64,000 nt of DNA from an uncultured Polaribacter sp. (GCA_943787375.1 CALSME010000004.1:233328-297327); one strand, 5' to 3'. Positions 17,348-25,520 are shown, counted from the stretch's first letter. The notes: a model not told the origin generated them from the sequence alone. Numbers and translations: made by a program.

Positions 17348-18262
17348 ATGAAAATAAAACTTATTTTTTTTTCCCTATTACTATTCACGAGTTTATCAAA
17401 CGCTCAAGAAATTACAATTTTAAACACTATAACAAAAAAAATAATTTCCTATGCCACAATATTAAATATAAAAGAGAAAAGAGGTTTTTATACTAATGAA
17501 AAAGGTCATTTTCCGCTAACAATATTAAATAGTGATAGTATAAGTATTTCACATATAGGCTATGAAACTTTAAAATTAAAAGTTTCTGAAATAAAAGACT
17601 CTATCTTTTTAAAACCTAATTTAGAAATTTTGGATGAAATTAAAATTGTTGCGGGGGAATCAAAAGAAAAAACGATTGGTTACATAAAAAAAGCAAAAAC
17701 TTTATCTTGGAATATAAATGAAAAAACAGAGTTAGCTACTTTAATTAAATATAAGAAAAAGTATAAAACTGCTTATATAAGAAAAGTTTATATTCCTATC
17801 GGGAAAATGCAACTTGACTATAAAAACAATAAGGTTTTAAAATCTTATCCTAAGTTTAATAGTGTTTTTAGACTACATATCTATTCTAACTCCAAAGGAA
17901 CACCTGGTATTGAATTATTAAAGAAGCCATTAATTATTGAATGCAATCAAAACTCTGAAAAGATTATTGAAGTAGATGTTTCTAATGAGTTTATCAAACT
18001 CCCAGGAAAAGGTGTTTTCATAGCGATAGAGATGATTGGAGAATTAGATAATAAAAGAAAATTATTAAATAAAAAAAATAGATTAATTCTTCCCTCATTT
18101 AAGTTCACAAAAAGAAAAAAGAGAAATATATCATCAGTAACATTTACAAAAACAATTTATGATAACGGAAAATGGAAAACTACTAAAAATCATAATAAAT
18201 TAATTAAAAATTTCTCTGAGTTTAATATGGCTGTAAGTTTAACTTTAGGTATATATGACTAA
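17348..18262 (+). CDS. Exported carboxypeptidase-regulatory-like domain protein, copy A
   Basis: 304 residues from the ATG at 17348, chosen because it begins a clear signal peptide (KIKLIFFSLLLFTSLSNAQ). A start at 17309 would add 13 residues ahead of it. Residues about 20-95 resemble the CarboxypepD_reg-like beta-sandwich of Bacteroidota envelope proteins: variable loop, RGFYTNEKGHFPL, then ISISHIGYETLKLKV. The remaining 200 residues are beta-rich and Lys-rich, with NEFIKLPGKGVFIAIEMIG matching the paralogue at 18467. There is no TonB plug or barrel. It is probably periplasmic or surface-associated. It lies between the leader peptide and the PCAT, suggesting a role in export or handling of the peptide; this is inference. 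Confidence 0.75.
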   Translation: MKIKLIFFSLLLFTSLSNAQEITILNTITKKIISYATILNIKEKRGFYTNEKGHFPLTILNSDSISISHIGYETLKLKVSEIKDSIFLKPNLEILDEIKIVAGESKEKTIGYIKKAKTLSWNINEKTELATLIKYKKKYKTAYIRKVYIPIGKMQLDYKNNKVLKSYPKFNSVFRLHIYSNSKGTPGIELLKKPLIIECNQNSEKIIEVDVSNEFIKLPGKGVFIAIEMIGELDNKRKLLNKKNRLILPSFKFTKRKKRNISSVTFTKTIYDNGKWKTTKNHNKLIKNFSEFNMAVSLTLGIYD

Positions 18263-18280
18263 AAACAAAAAACATCACAC

Positions 18281-18313
18281 ACAACATCACGACTAATCAG
18301 ATTGTGATGTTGT
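18281..18313 (+). promoter_or_regulatory. Ten-base perfect inverted repeat after copy A
   Basis: ACAACATCAC and GTGATGTTGT are exact reverse complements with a 13-base loop, beginning 18 bases after the copy A stop. It could act as a terminator or attenuator. Its right arm is part of the decayed PCAT-gene copy, so the symmetry may be partly accidental. Confidence 0.45.
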
Positions 18314-18435
18314 TTGTTTACAAACTACAGTTTAAATATTACAGGGTTAGGTTCTCTTTAAAGAATTAAGAGAATATAGCGAAACAAGGCAGGACTAGGA
18401 ATAGTTTAATACAATGAAATAATAAAACTGTAAGC
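18293..18435 (+). pseudogene. Decayed copy of the start of the C39-peptidase exporter gene
   Basis: This stretch aligns to 19399-19545 of the PCAT gene. The first 35 bases match with only two mismatches (core ATCAGATTGTG and TGTTGTTTGTTTACAAACTA). Further matches are TTAAGAGA-TATAGCG-AACAA and GTTTAAT-CAATG. In the PCAT frame it reads D-stop-SDC-D-VVCLQT-TV-stop. The catalytic Cys codon is retained, but a Gln codon has become TAA, another stop follows, and later one- and several-base deletions shift the frame. It is clearly not translated into an exporter. It shows that a second PCAT gene once followed copy A. Confidence 0.85.
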
Positions 18436-18466
18436 AACTTTTAATTTTTAAACGGTATTTATCTAT

Positions 18467-19363
18467 ATGAAAACCATACTCATTAGCACAATTTTTCTAT
18501 TTTCAAGCATATTATATTCACAAAAAAACATTGTGGTTATTGATAGTCATTCTAAAAACCCAATCTCTTTTGCCAATATAAAAGTATTGAATTCAAAGAA
18601 AGGATTTCATACTAATGAAAGAGGTTTATTTGAATTGAAGAATAACTGGAATATAAAAGATACGCTATTAATATCTTGTTTAGGATATTCTTCCATTAGA
18701 GAAAATATAAGTAAAATAATAGACACGCTTTTTTTATCTCCCAAAACTGAGAAGCTTAAAGAAATAATTATACACACCAAAAAGCCTACGTTTAAAAAAG
18801 TGGGGTTTAAAAAGAAACACATGACTATTTTTACAGGAACAAACTTACAAATAGCGCTATTTATTTCACCTAAACAAGAAGATCAAAATAGTTTCATTGA
18901 TAAACTTATAATTCCAGTAAAAAAAAAGGTGAAACATATAAAAAAAAAGAAAGAAGAAAAGAAATTCAATAGCATTCTAAAAGTGTCGTTGTTTTCTATG
19001 AAAGTTAATTTACCACATCAATTATTAACGAATACACCAATACTTATTAAATACAGCAATAACTCGAAAAACTCCATCATTATTGATTTATCTAATGAAT
19101 ATATAAAATTTGATGAAAATGGTATTTTTATCTGTTTAGAAATTACGGGAGAAGTAGATGAAAATGGAGCTATAATAAACAAACTAAATCCTAGACCAGG
19201 TTTTGTATTTACAGATAAAAAGACAAAAGACTTTAATAATCATAAAGCATTTTACAAAACAAAATTTAATAATAAATGGATAGAATTTGATGAAAAAACT
19301 TCCTTTTTTAAGAAAGATGTTTTTCCTGCAATACAATTAGTTTTAACTACATATGGAAATTAG
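18467..19363 (+). CDS. Exported carboxypeptidase-regulatory-like domain protein, copy B
   Basis: 298 residues, signal peptide to about residue 18 (ILISTIFLFSSILYS then Q). It is a paralogue of copy A with the same order: CarboxypepD_reg-like region with KGFHTNERGLFEL (about residues 44-57) and ISCLGYSSI, a Lys-rich linker (about 130-170, including KKKVKHIKKKKEEKK), then a beta-rich domain with NEYIKFDENGIFICLEITGEVD. The stop overlaps the PCAT start by 11 bases (ATGGAAATTAG shared), implying translational coupling, which ties this protein to the exporter. Very AT-rich, with many AGA and ATA codons. Precise role unknown; an envelope partner of the exporter is an inference. Confidence 0.78.
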   Translation: MKTILISTIFLFSSILYSQKNIVVIDSHSKNPISFANIKVLNSKKGFHTNERGLFELKNNWNIKDTLLISCLGYSSIRENISKIIDTLFLSPKTEKLKEIIIHTKKPTFKKVGFKKKHMTIFTGTNLQIALFISPKQEDQNSFIDKLIIPVKKKVKHIKKKKEEKKFNSILKVSLFSMKVNLPHQLLTNTPILIKYSNNSKNSIIIDLSNEYIKFDENGIFICLEITGEVDENGAIINKLNPRPGFVFTDKKTKDFNNHKAFYKTKFNNKWIEFDEKTSFFKKDVFPAIQLVLTTYGN

Positions 19364-21524
19364 AAGAAAAAAAAAGTACCATACCCAACAATTAGACCAA
19401 TCAGATTGTGGTGTTGTTTGTTTACAAACTATACTTAAACATTTCGGAAGTAGCTTCTCATTAGAAAAATTAAGAGAGTATAGCGGAACAACAAAATTAG
19501 GTGCCACTATGCTCGGTTTAATGCAATGTGGCAATAAGATTGGGATAGAAGTAAAGGGATATGAATCTACCATAGAAGCCTTAAAAAAAAATAAAACACC
19601 TGCTATTTTACATATTCTTCTAGAAGAAAAATTACAACATTTTATGGTCTGTTTTGGTTATGATAGCAAAAAAGAAAAATTCATCATCAGTAATCCGTCG
19701 AGCACAAAAATAGAATATCTTACAGAAAAAGAATTAGAAAAGATTTGGCAATCTAAGGCACTATTACTTTGTAAAGAAACCAATAGGTTAGTAAAGAAAA
19801 AAGTCGAAAACAGACAAAAATGGCAATGGATCTACAAATACATCAAAGAAGATATTAACTTACTTTCGATGTCATTATTTTTGGGAATTATATTGGCAAT
19901 TTTAAGTTTAGCAACTGCAATATATTCTCAAAAGTTAATAGATGTTTTATTGCCTTCAAAAGATAATTTTAAAATTATTGCAAGTATATGCTTGTTGTTC
20001 TTCCTATTTACAATTCAAGTTTTCTTTAGTTATTTAAGAAACCTATTCTTAATTCGGCAAACTAAAAATTATAATACAAGAGTAATCCACTTTTTTTATA
20101 ATAACATCCTAAAACTTCCAAAGCTTTTTTTCGATACTCGAAAAACTGGAGATATGGTCGCTAGAATGAATGATACAAGTAGGATTCAAAAAACCATTTC
20201 AAAAATTATTGGTAGCATTGTAATTGATGTATTACTGGTCATAGTAGTTTCAATTGTTATTTTTAGTTATAATAAAACGCTAGGCTATATTACCATATTG
20301 TGGATTCCGTTACTAACATTAGTAGTTCTCTTTTTTAGTCCAAAAATTAAAAAACAGCAAAAAGAAGTAATGCAGTCCTATGCTAGAAACGAGAGCAACT
20401 ATATAGATACAATTAAAGGAATAGAAACTATTAAAAGCAATAATAAACAACTCATTTTCGCAAAAGAAACAAACACTATTTATAAGCTGTTTCAAAAAGC
20501 TATTTATGATTTAAGCCTATTAGGCTTAAACTACGGAACAATAAACCAGCTAATATCAACTATTTTTATAGTAAGTACTTTAAGCTATAGTGTCTATTTA
20601 GTACTAAATAACGAGTTAACAGCAGGTGTAATCATTGCTATTTTACAATTAGTTGGAATGCTAATGTCTTCAACTTCAAATTTGGCTTTAATTAATATAG
20701 AAATACAAGAAGCCAAAGTAGCATTTAATAGAATGTATGAATTTACTTCTATAGAAAAAGAGCACAAAGGAGAGGAGTCCTTATTAGAATTTAATTCTTT
20801 AGAAATTAAAAATCTTTCATTTCGTTTTGCTGGAAGAAAAGAACTTTTTAAAGATATTAATATATCCATTCATAAAAATGAATGTATTGCAATTGTAGGG
20901 GAAAGCGGAAGTGGTAAAAGTACACTAGGTCAAGTGCTACAAAAATTCTATCCATTTGAAAATGGGACAATAATCGTCAATAATAAGCATAATCTCCCGC
21001 AAATAAATACAGAAGATTGGCGAAATATAATAGGTGTTATTCCACAAGAAATCACCCTATTTAATGGTAATGTAGTAACTAATATTCTGTTAGGGAAAGA
21101 AGATATCCTTAAGGATCTCAATATTTTTTGTGAAGAATATGGCTTTACTGAGTTTATAAACAGCCTACCCCAAGGTTTTGCAACAGTTTTAGGTGAAGAG
21201 GGAATTAATCTATCTGGCGGCCAAAAACAAATCCTAGCTTTAATGAGGGTTTTGTATAAAAAACCTCAACTAATACTATTAGATGAATTTACATCAGCCA
21301 TGGACAGAAAAACAGAAAAATTCGTACTGCAGTTATTGAATAAACTAAAAGCTGAAATAACTATTATTTTTATTTCTCATCGATTGCATTCGTTACCTCT
21401 AATTGCAGATAATATATATGTTTTAGCAGCTGGAGTTATTTCTAATTTTGGTACTCATGAGGATTTAATGAAAACCTCAAATTTTTATAGTGATTTTTGG
21501 AAAGACTTAAAATTAAAAAATTAG
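19353..21524 (+). CDS. C39 peptidase-containing ABC exporter (PCAT)
   Basis: 723 residues with three parts. The N-terminal C39 peptidase (1-130) has QSDCGVVCLQT with the catalytic Cys19, His96 in LQHFMVC, and SNPSS where families usually have DP (Asn114 at the Asp position). The ABC membrane domain has six helices (about 160-440). The ATPase has Walker A GESGSGKST (about 515), signature LSGGQKQ (about 620), Walker B with LLDEFTSAMD, and ISHRL. PCATs cleave leaders after Gly-Gly and export the core peptide across the inner membrane. The substrate is probably the peptide at 17108. It overlaps copy B by 11 bases. No HlyD-type adaptor or outer-membrane channel is encoded nearby. It is the last gene of the accessory region. 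Confidence 0.92.
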   Translation: MEIRRKKKYHTQQLDQSDCGVVCLQTILKHFGSSFSLEKLREYSGTTKLGATMLGLMQCGNKIGIEVKGYESTIEALKKNKTPAILHILLEEKLQHFMVCFGYDSKKEKFIISNPSSTKIEYLTEKELEKIWQSKALLLCKETNRLVKKKVENRQKWQWIYKYIKEDINLLSMSLFLGIILAILSLATAIYSQKLIDVLLPSKDNFKIIASICLLFFLFTIQVFFSYLRNLFLIRQTKNYNTRVIHFFYNNILKLPKLFFDTRKTGDMVARMNDTSRIQKTISKIIGSIVIDVLLVIVVSIVIFSYNKTLGYITILWIPLLTLVVLFFSPKIKKQQKEVMQSYARNESNYIDTIKGIETIKSNNKQLIFAKETNTIYKLFQKAIYDLSLLGLNYGTINQLISTIFIVSTLSYSVYLVLNNELTAGVIIAILQLVGMLMSSTSNLALINIEIQEAKVAFNRMYEFTSIEKEHKGEESLLEFNSLEIKNLSFRFAGRKELFKDINISIHKNECIAIVGESGSGKSTLGQVLQKFYPFENGTIIVNNKHNLPQINTEDWRNIIGVIPQEITLFNGNVVTNILLGKEDILKDLNIFCEEYGFTEFINSLPQGFATVLGEEGINLSGGQKQILALMRVLYKKPQLILLDEFTSAMDRKTEKFVLQLLNKLKAEITIIFISHRLHSLPLIADNIYVLAAGVISNFGTHEDLMKTSNFYSDFWKDLKLKN

Positions 21525-21592
21525 ATAAAATAAAATCGGAACAGTAGAAATTATTTTTCTAAAAATAAAGTAACAGATTAAATTTTTACACC

Positions 21593-21865
21593 CTACCCCA
21601 AATACCTTCTGAGGGCAACTCGGTGTTCTGGAATTGATTTGTCGTAGTTTTCTACCACCGTTTCTATAATTTCGGGTTTGAGTTTTCCAATTTCATGGCG
21701 ACCTCCATACCGAGATACAAAAAGTGTATAACTGTCTTCTTTTTTTTCAAAAATTAAATAGTGGGTATTGTTCAGTTCGGTGTAGGCAATTTGATTGCCC
21801 GAAAAAACATCAGATTCGTCTTTAAAAAATGCTGAAAACTGGTAATATTTAAAGATATTTTCCAT
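21593..21865 (-). CDS. Small conserved protein of unknown function
   Basis: A 90-residue soluble protein with no signal peptide. It contains YLIFEKKEDSYTLFVSRYGGRHEIGKL in a beta-strand-rich middle (stated here in part: RYGGRHEIGKL at about 52-62) and a charged C-terminal helix ending HRVALRRYLG. I do not recognise the family. It is three bases from clpS on the same strand, with which it is probably co-transcribed; this placement suggests housekeeping rather than the neighbouring peptide locus. It ends 68 bases from the PCAT stop, tail to tail. Confidence 0.65.
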   Translation of the reverse strand: MENIFKYYQFSAFFKDESDVFSGNQIAYTELNNTHYLIFEKKEDSYTLFVSRYGGRHEIGKLKPEIIETVVENYDKSIPEHRVALRRYLG

Positions 21866-21868
21866 GTA

Positions 21869-22144
21869 TTAAATTAATTCGGCAGACAGACCTAATTGTA
21901 ATAGTTTCGAGCATTTTGGTTCTAACTCTTTAAATTCACCTGATTTTACAGTGCATTTTCCTTTGTAGTGCACCAAATACGCACATTGTTCTGCTTGCTC
22001 TACCGTATGATCACAAACAGCAACTAGAGAATCAATGACATAATCAAAAGTATTTACATCATCATTGTGCAAAACAATTTCATGCTGAAATACTTCTTGC
22101 TCAAGGGTATTGACTTCTTCTTGTATTTTTTCTTTGGTGCTCAT
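21869..22144 (-). CDS. clpS: ClpS, adaptor of the Clp protease
   Basis: 91 residues from the ATG at 22144 (an in-frame ATG at 22147 and a GTG at 22153 are alternatives; 22144 gives the usual MSTKEK start). The ClpS core is plain: IVLHNDDVNTFDYVIDSL (the NDD loop binds N-degron residues), CDHTVEQAEQCAYLVHYKGKCTVKSG, and FKELEPKCSKLLQLGLSAE. It delivers N-end rule substrates to ClpAP/ClpCP in the cytosol. It lies 13 bases downstream of prmA, an order seen in other flavobacteria. Confidence 0.9.
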   Translation of the reverse strand: MSTKEKIQEEVNTLEQEVFQHEIVLHNDDVNTFDYVIDSLVAVCDHTVEQAEQCAYLVHYKGKCTVKSGEFKELEPKCSKLLQLGLSAELI

Positions 22145-22157
22145 CATCCTCACAAAA

Positions 22158-22994
22158 TTACAACTTATTATATTTTAAAGCAACCCAATTATTTCTTTCG
22201 AGGGTGATTTCCAATTTCAATTGGTATTTAGAAACTTCTGCATCAATCATTGTAATGTCTTCTTTATAAAAACCACTTAAGAGTAAAACACCGTTTTCAT
22301 TGAGGCAATTGGTATAGATCTCCATGTCCATCAACAAAATATTTCGATTGATATTTGCAATAATTACATCGTACTTTTTATCGGTTAACAACGTCGAATC
22401 TCCTTCAAAAACAGAAATATGCTCGCAATTATTGCGTGCTACATTTTCAATAGAATTCAAATAACACCAGTTGTCAATATCAATTGCATCGGTTGGCTTG
22501 GCCCCTCTCATCTCGGCAAAAATGGCTAGGATTCCAGTACCACATCCCATGTCTAATACTTTTTTATTTTCCAGCTCTAGCTGCAATAAATGCTGCACCA
22601 TCATGTGGGTGGTTTCATGATGCCCGGTTCCAAAACTCATTTTTGGTTCGATAACAATATCGTATTTCAAATTTGGGTTTTCATGAAATGGGGCACGAAT
22701 ACTTACCATATTATCTACCTCAATCGCTTCAAAATTCTCTTCCCATGCTGCATTCCAGTTGGTTTGGGCTACTTCATGCTGGGTATAAGCTATCGAAAAC
22801 TCGTCTGAATTCAAGATAAAAATACCTTCTAAAAGCGCATCGTTCCAATTGTCTTTTTGAATGTAGGCAGTAAGACCATTTTCATTTTCTACAAAACTTT
22901 CAAAACCAACATTGCCCAGTTCTGCAATTAAAATCTCGGTTGCAGGTTCTTTTGGGGTTACGGTAAATTTGTATTCTATGTAAATATTATCCAT
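22158..22994 (-). CDS. prmA: Ribosomal protein L11 methyltransferase
   Basis: 278 residues. The N-terminal third is a substrate-recognition domain, and the C-terminal two thirds are a Rossmann SAM-binding fold. Motif I is VLDMGCGTGILAIFA (about 145-160); preceding it is MSFGTGHHETTHMM, the PrmA-specific loop; IIANINRNILL is the motif IV/post region. It trimethylates L11 of the large ribosomal subunit. Length and motifs fit PrmA rather than other SAM enzymes. The next minus-strand gene upstream, tpiA, is 100 bases away. Confidence 0.92.
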   Translation of the reverse strand: MDNIYIEYKFTVTPKEPATEILIAELGNVGFESFVENENGLTAYIQKDNWNDALLEGIFILNSDEFSIAYTQHEVAQTNWNAAWEENFEAIEVDNMVSIRAPFHENPNLKYDIVIEPKMSFGTGHHETTHMMVQHLLQLELENKKVLDMGCGTGILAIFAEMRGAKPTDAIDIDNWCYLNSIENVARNNCEHISVFEGDSTLLTDKKYDVIIANINRNILLMDMEIYTNCLNENGVLLLSGFYKEDITMIDAEVSKYQLKLEITLERNNWVALKYNKL

Positions 22995-23094
22995 AAATAA
23001 GTGCTAATTCAATTCAAAAAAAATGCATCAAGATTTTAAAAAATCTCGATGCAAATTTATTCCTTTTCTTTAAAAGAGCGTAGAATAACTTCTT

Positions 23095-23853
23095 TTATAT
23101 TGCTTTAATAATGGCTGTAAAATCTGCAGCGTTTAAAGCAGCTCCACCAATCAATCCACCATCTACATCTGGTTTCGAAAAGATCTCTACCGCGTTTGCT
23201 GGCTTTACACTCCCTCCATATAAAATAGAAACGGCATCTGCGACTTCTCCATTGTATTGTTCTTTAATGATATTGCGAATGAATGCATGCATTTCTTGTG
23301 CTTGTTCTGGACTCGCTGTCTCGCCCGTACCTATTGCCCAAACAGGTTCATATGCCAATACAATGTTTTTCCATGCAGCTGCCTCTAAATGAAACAAAGC
23401 ATTTTTTAGTTGACTTTCTACTACGCTAAAGTGGTTTCCTGATTTACGATCTTCTAACAATTCTCCAAAACAGAAAATTGCTTCCATAGTATTATCTAAA
23501 GTAGCAGATACTTTTTCAGCTAATAAGGCATCCGTTTCTCCAAAATAAGTTCTTCTTTCTGAATGTCCTAGGATCACAGAAACAACGCCAACACTTTTTA
23601 ACATGTCTGCAGAAATTTCACCTGTAAAGGCACCATTTTTTGCTTGGTGCATATTTTGTGCGACTACTTCAATGTTAGAATCCTTCGCATTTTCAACGCC
23701 ACGAGATAGGTTTACAAAAGTAGGCGCTACCAATACTCTGGTGTTTTCTAAGGAAACGTCCTTTAAAGCGATTTGAAGCTCCTTGATGAGCGTTGTTGTT
23801 TCTTCAATCGTATTATTCATTTTCCAGTTTCCTGCAACAATTTTAGTTCTCAT
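23095..23853 (-). CDS. tpiA: Triose-phosphate isomerase
   Basis: 252 residues, the standard size. It interconverts dihydroxyacetone phosphate and glyceraldehyde-3-phosphate. Active-site residues: Asn and Lys in GNWKMN (residues 8-13), the His in VILGHSERRTYFGE (about 93-105), and the Glu in VLAYEPVWAIGTG (about 165-177); the phosphate-binding ILYGGSVKPAN and DGGLIGGAAL follow. It is cytosolic. Upstream, read on the minus strand, TACATTTT lies about 25 bases before the ATG and resembles a -7 element. Confidence 0.95.
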   Translation of the reverse strand: MRTKIVAGNWKMNNTIEETTTLIKELQIALKDVSLENTRVLVAPTFVNLSRGVENAKDSNIEVVAQNMHQAKNGAFTGEISADMLKSVGVVSVILGHSERRTYFGETDALLAEKVSATLDNTMEAIFCFGELLEDRKSGNHFSVVESQLKNALFHLEAAAWKNIVLAYEPVWAIGTGETASPEQAQEMHAFIRNIIKEQYNGEVADAVSILYGGSVKPANAVEIFSKPDVDGGLIGGAALNAADFTAIIKAI

Positions 23854-23943
23854 AGTGCTAATATTTAGTCGGTTTTAAAAATGTAAAATTAAGAAATGGA
23901 ATAGAAAAAAAGAGGGTGAAAAAGAAATAGTTACGATAACGAT

Positions 23944-24444
23944 TTATTGGATTGGTTTCAATGCAGTAAGAATGCTTTTATCTGAGGAGTTTGTTGCCTT
24001 AAAGAGTGAGATTGCCCCCATTTCATCGATGACCATATACCTTGGTATCCAGCTTAAATTTACGAAATCTACTAATGCACTATTGCGCATTCCTGTGGGT
24101 ATATTATAATGTTCTCCACGCATCTGAAAGCGTTGAATCCCTCTTTTCCATGCGCTATTTTTTTTATCGACAGATAAAAATAAAAAAACAACTTCTGGAA
24201 ACTCACTTTGCAAACGATTGATGGTTGGCATTCCTTTAAGACAGTCTGCACACCAAGAAGCCCATATATCAATCAATACTTTTCTTCCTTTGTATTGCGC
24301 AATGACCTCTTTAAATGTTGCTTCTTCACCTGCTAAAGAGGTTAAAACCGTTGCATTAGCTGCATTGGAAAATTGGGTAGGAGTTTCAAAATTACAGCGA
24401 GCCATGAAAACTGCAAGTACAAATAATGGAATGTATTTTTTCAT
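23944..24444 (-). CDS. Thioredoxin-like lipoprotein (TlpA/ResA type)
   Basis: 166 residues from the ATG at 24444, chosen because it begins a lipoprotein signal (KKYIPLFVLAVFMARC, Cys17 as the lipidation site). The longer frame to 24477 would overlap the permease gene upstream. A thioredoxin fold follows with WASWCADCLKG (CxxC, about residues 75-85), the pre-cis-Pro helix, and WIPRYMVIDE with the cis-Pro. Expected role: reduction of periplasmic disulfides or a cytochrome-maturation-like step, anchored to a membrane. It follows the permease stop by two bases, so the two are probably one transcript. Confidence 0.85.
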   Translation of the reverse strand: MKKYIPLFVLAVFMARCNFETPTQFSNAANATVLTSLAGEEATFKEVIAQYKGRKVLIDIWASWCADCLKGMPTINRLQSEFPEVVFLFLSVDKKNSAWKRGIQRFQMRGEHYNIPTGMRNSALVDFVNLSWIPRYMVIDEMGAISLFKATNSSDKSILTALKPIQ

Positions 24445-24446
24445 AA

Positions 24447-25520
24447 TTATTGCAATCGAATTCTTGGGTCTAACCAACTATAAATAATATCTACGAGTAT
24501 ATTAATGAGTATGAATAAAGTGGCAATAACCAACACACTTCCCATAATTATCGGCAGATCCAGAGTGTTTAATGCGTTTACAATCTCCTTCCCAAGTCCG
24601 TTCCAATTAAAAATATATTCAATAAAAACAGCGCCTGCCAACATCGAAGCAAACCAACCAGAAATTGCAGTAACTACTGGATTTAATGCATTTTTAAGTG
24701 CGTGCTTTCTAACAACATTAAAAGTATTCAGCCCTTTTGCCTTAGCGGTTCTTACATAATCTTCATTTAGAATTTCTAATAATGAATTTCGCATTAATTG
24801 AATGATGACTGCCAGAGGCCGAATTCCTAAAACAATGGCTGGCAAGAGTAGGTTTTTTAGCTGCAATGTACTTCCTTCTCCAAAATCATCCACTTCATAC
24901 AAACTTCCCGTCATTTCTAAACCGGTAAATTCATGCAAGACAAAACCGAAAAACCACGCAAATAGAATTGCAGAGAAAAAGGAGGGAACGCTCATTCCTA
25001 AAGTACTAATAATTGCCGTAATTCTGTCGAAAAAGGAATCTTTGTAAATGGCGGATAAAATACCTAATAGTATTCCTATAATAATGGCGATTGTAATTGC
25101 AGACAAGGCCAAAACGGCAGTATTTGGGAGTGTTTCACGAATAACTGTAGCTACTTTTTTACCGTTTTTCTGAAACGAAGCTCTTAAATAGGGGTATTTC
25201 AAAACAACCTTGTGATCTTGGATCGAAAAAAGAGCTTGATACGAAAAGGTATTTGCAGACAAATGGGTGTAACTCTCTACTGAATTACTATGAACAGAAA
25301 TTGGAGAAAGATCGTTTAAATAATAAAAGTATTGGGTAAGCAATGGCTTATCGAAACCATATTTATGTTGAATTGCTTTCAACTGTGCGGTATCTTGCCG
25401 CTGATCTAAAAGCATTCTTGAGGGATCGCCTAAAAGGTTGAAAAGAAAAAAAATCACAGTCACAACACCAAACAGGGTAAGAAATCCGTAGAAAATTTTA
25501 TTTAAAATATAGCCAATCAT
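24447..25520 (-). CDS. DppB-type ABC transporter permease (oligopeptide/nickel family)
   Basis: 357 residues from the ATG at 25520 (MIGYILNKIFYGF). A longer frame to 25547 adds nine residues before the first helix and leaves almost no room for the divergent pyrF promoter. It has six membrane helices. The EAA loop is RTAKAKGLNTFNVVRKHALKNAL (quoted in part: YVRTAKAKGLNTF), and the N-terminal segment LLGDPSRMLL is typical of DppB/OppB. The long periplasmic loop (about 50-140) is present. No DppC, ATPase or binding protein is adjacent, so the partners must lie elsewhere. Confidence 0.88.
   Translation of the reverse strand: MIGYILNKIFYGFLTLFGVVTVIFFLFNLLGDPSRMLLDQRQDTAQLKAIQHKYGFDKPLLTQYFYYLNDLSPISVHSNSVESYTHLSANTFSYQALFSIQDHKVVLKYPYLRASFQKNGKKVATVIRETLPNTAVLALSAITIAIIIGILLGILSAIYKDSFFDRITAIISTLGMSVPSFFSAILFAWFFGFVLHEFTGLEMTGSLYEVDDFGEGSTLQLKNLLLPAIVLGIRPLAVIIQLMRNSLLEILNEDYVRTAKAKGLNTFNVVRKHALKNALNPVVTAISGWFASMLAGAVFIEYIFNWNGLGKEIVNALNTLDLPIIMGSVLVIATLFILINILVDIIYSWLDPRIRLQ

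Noticed and set aside
21525..21592. Attachment-site repeat matching the tRNA-Arg 3' end
   Set aside because: No 15-base or longer match to GCAGGTTTGAATCCTGC or the terminal acceptor segment is present; the region only has a weak TAGAAA/TTTCTA hairpin.
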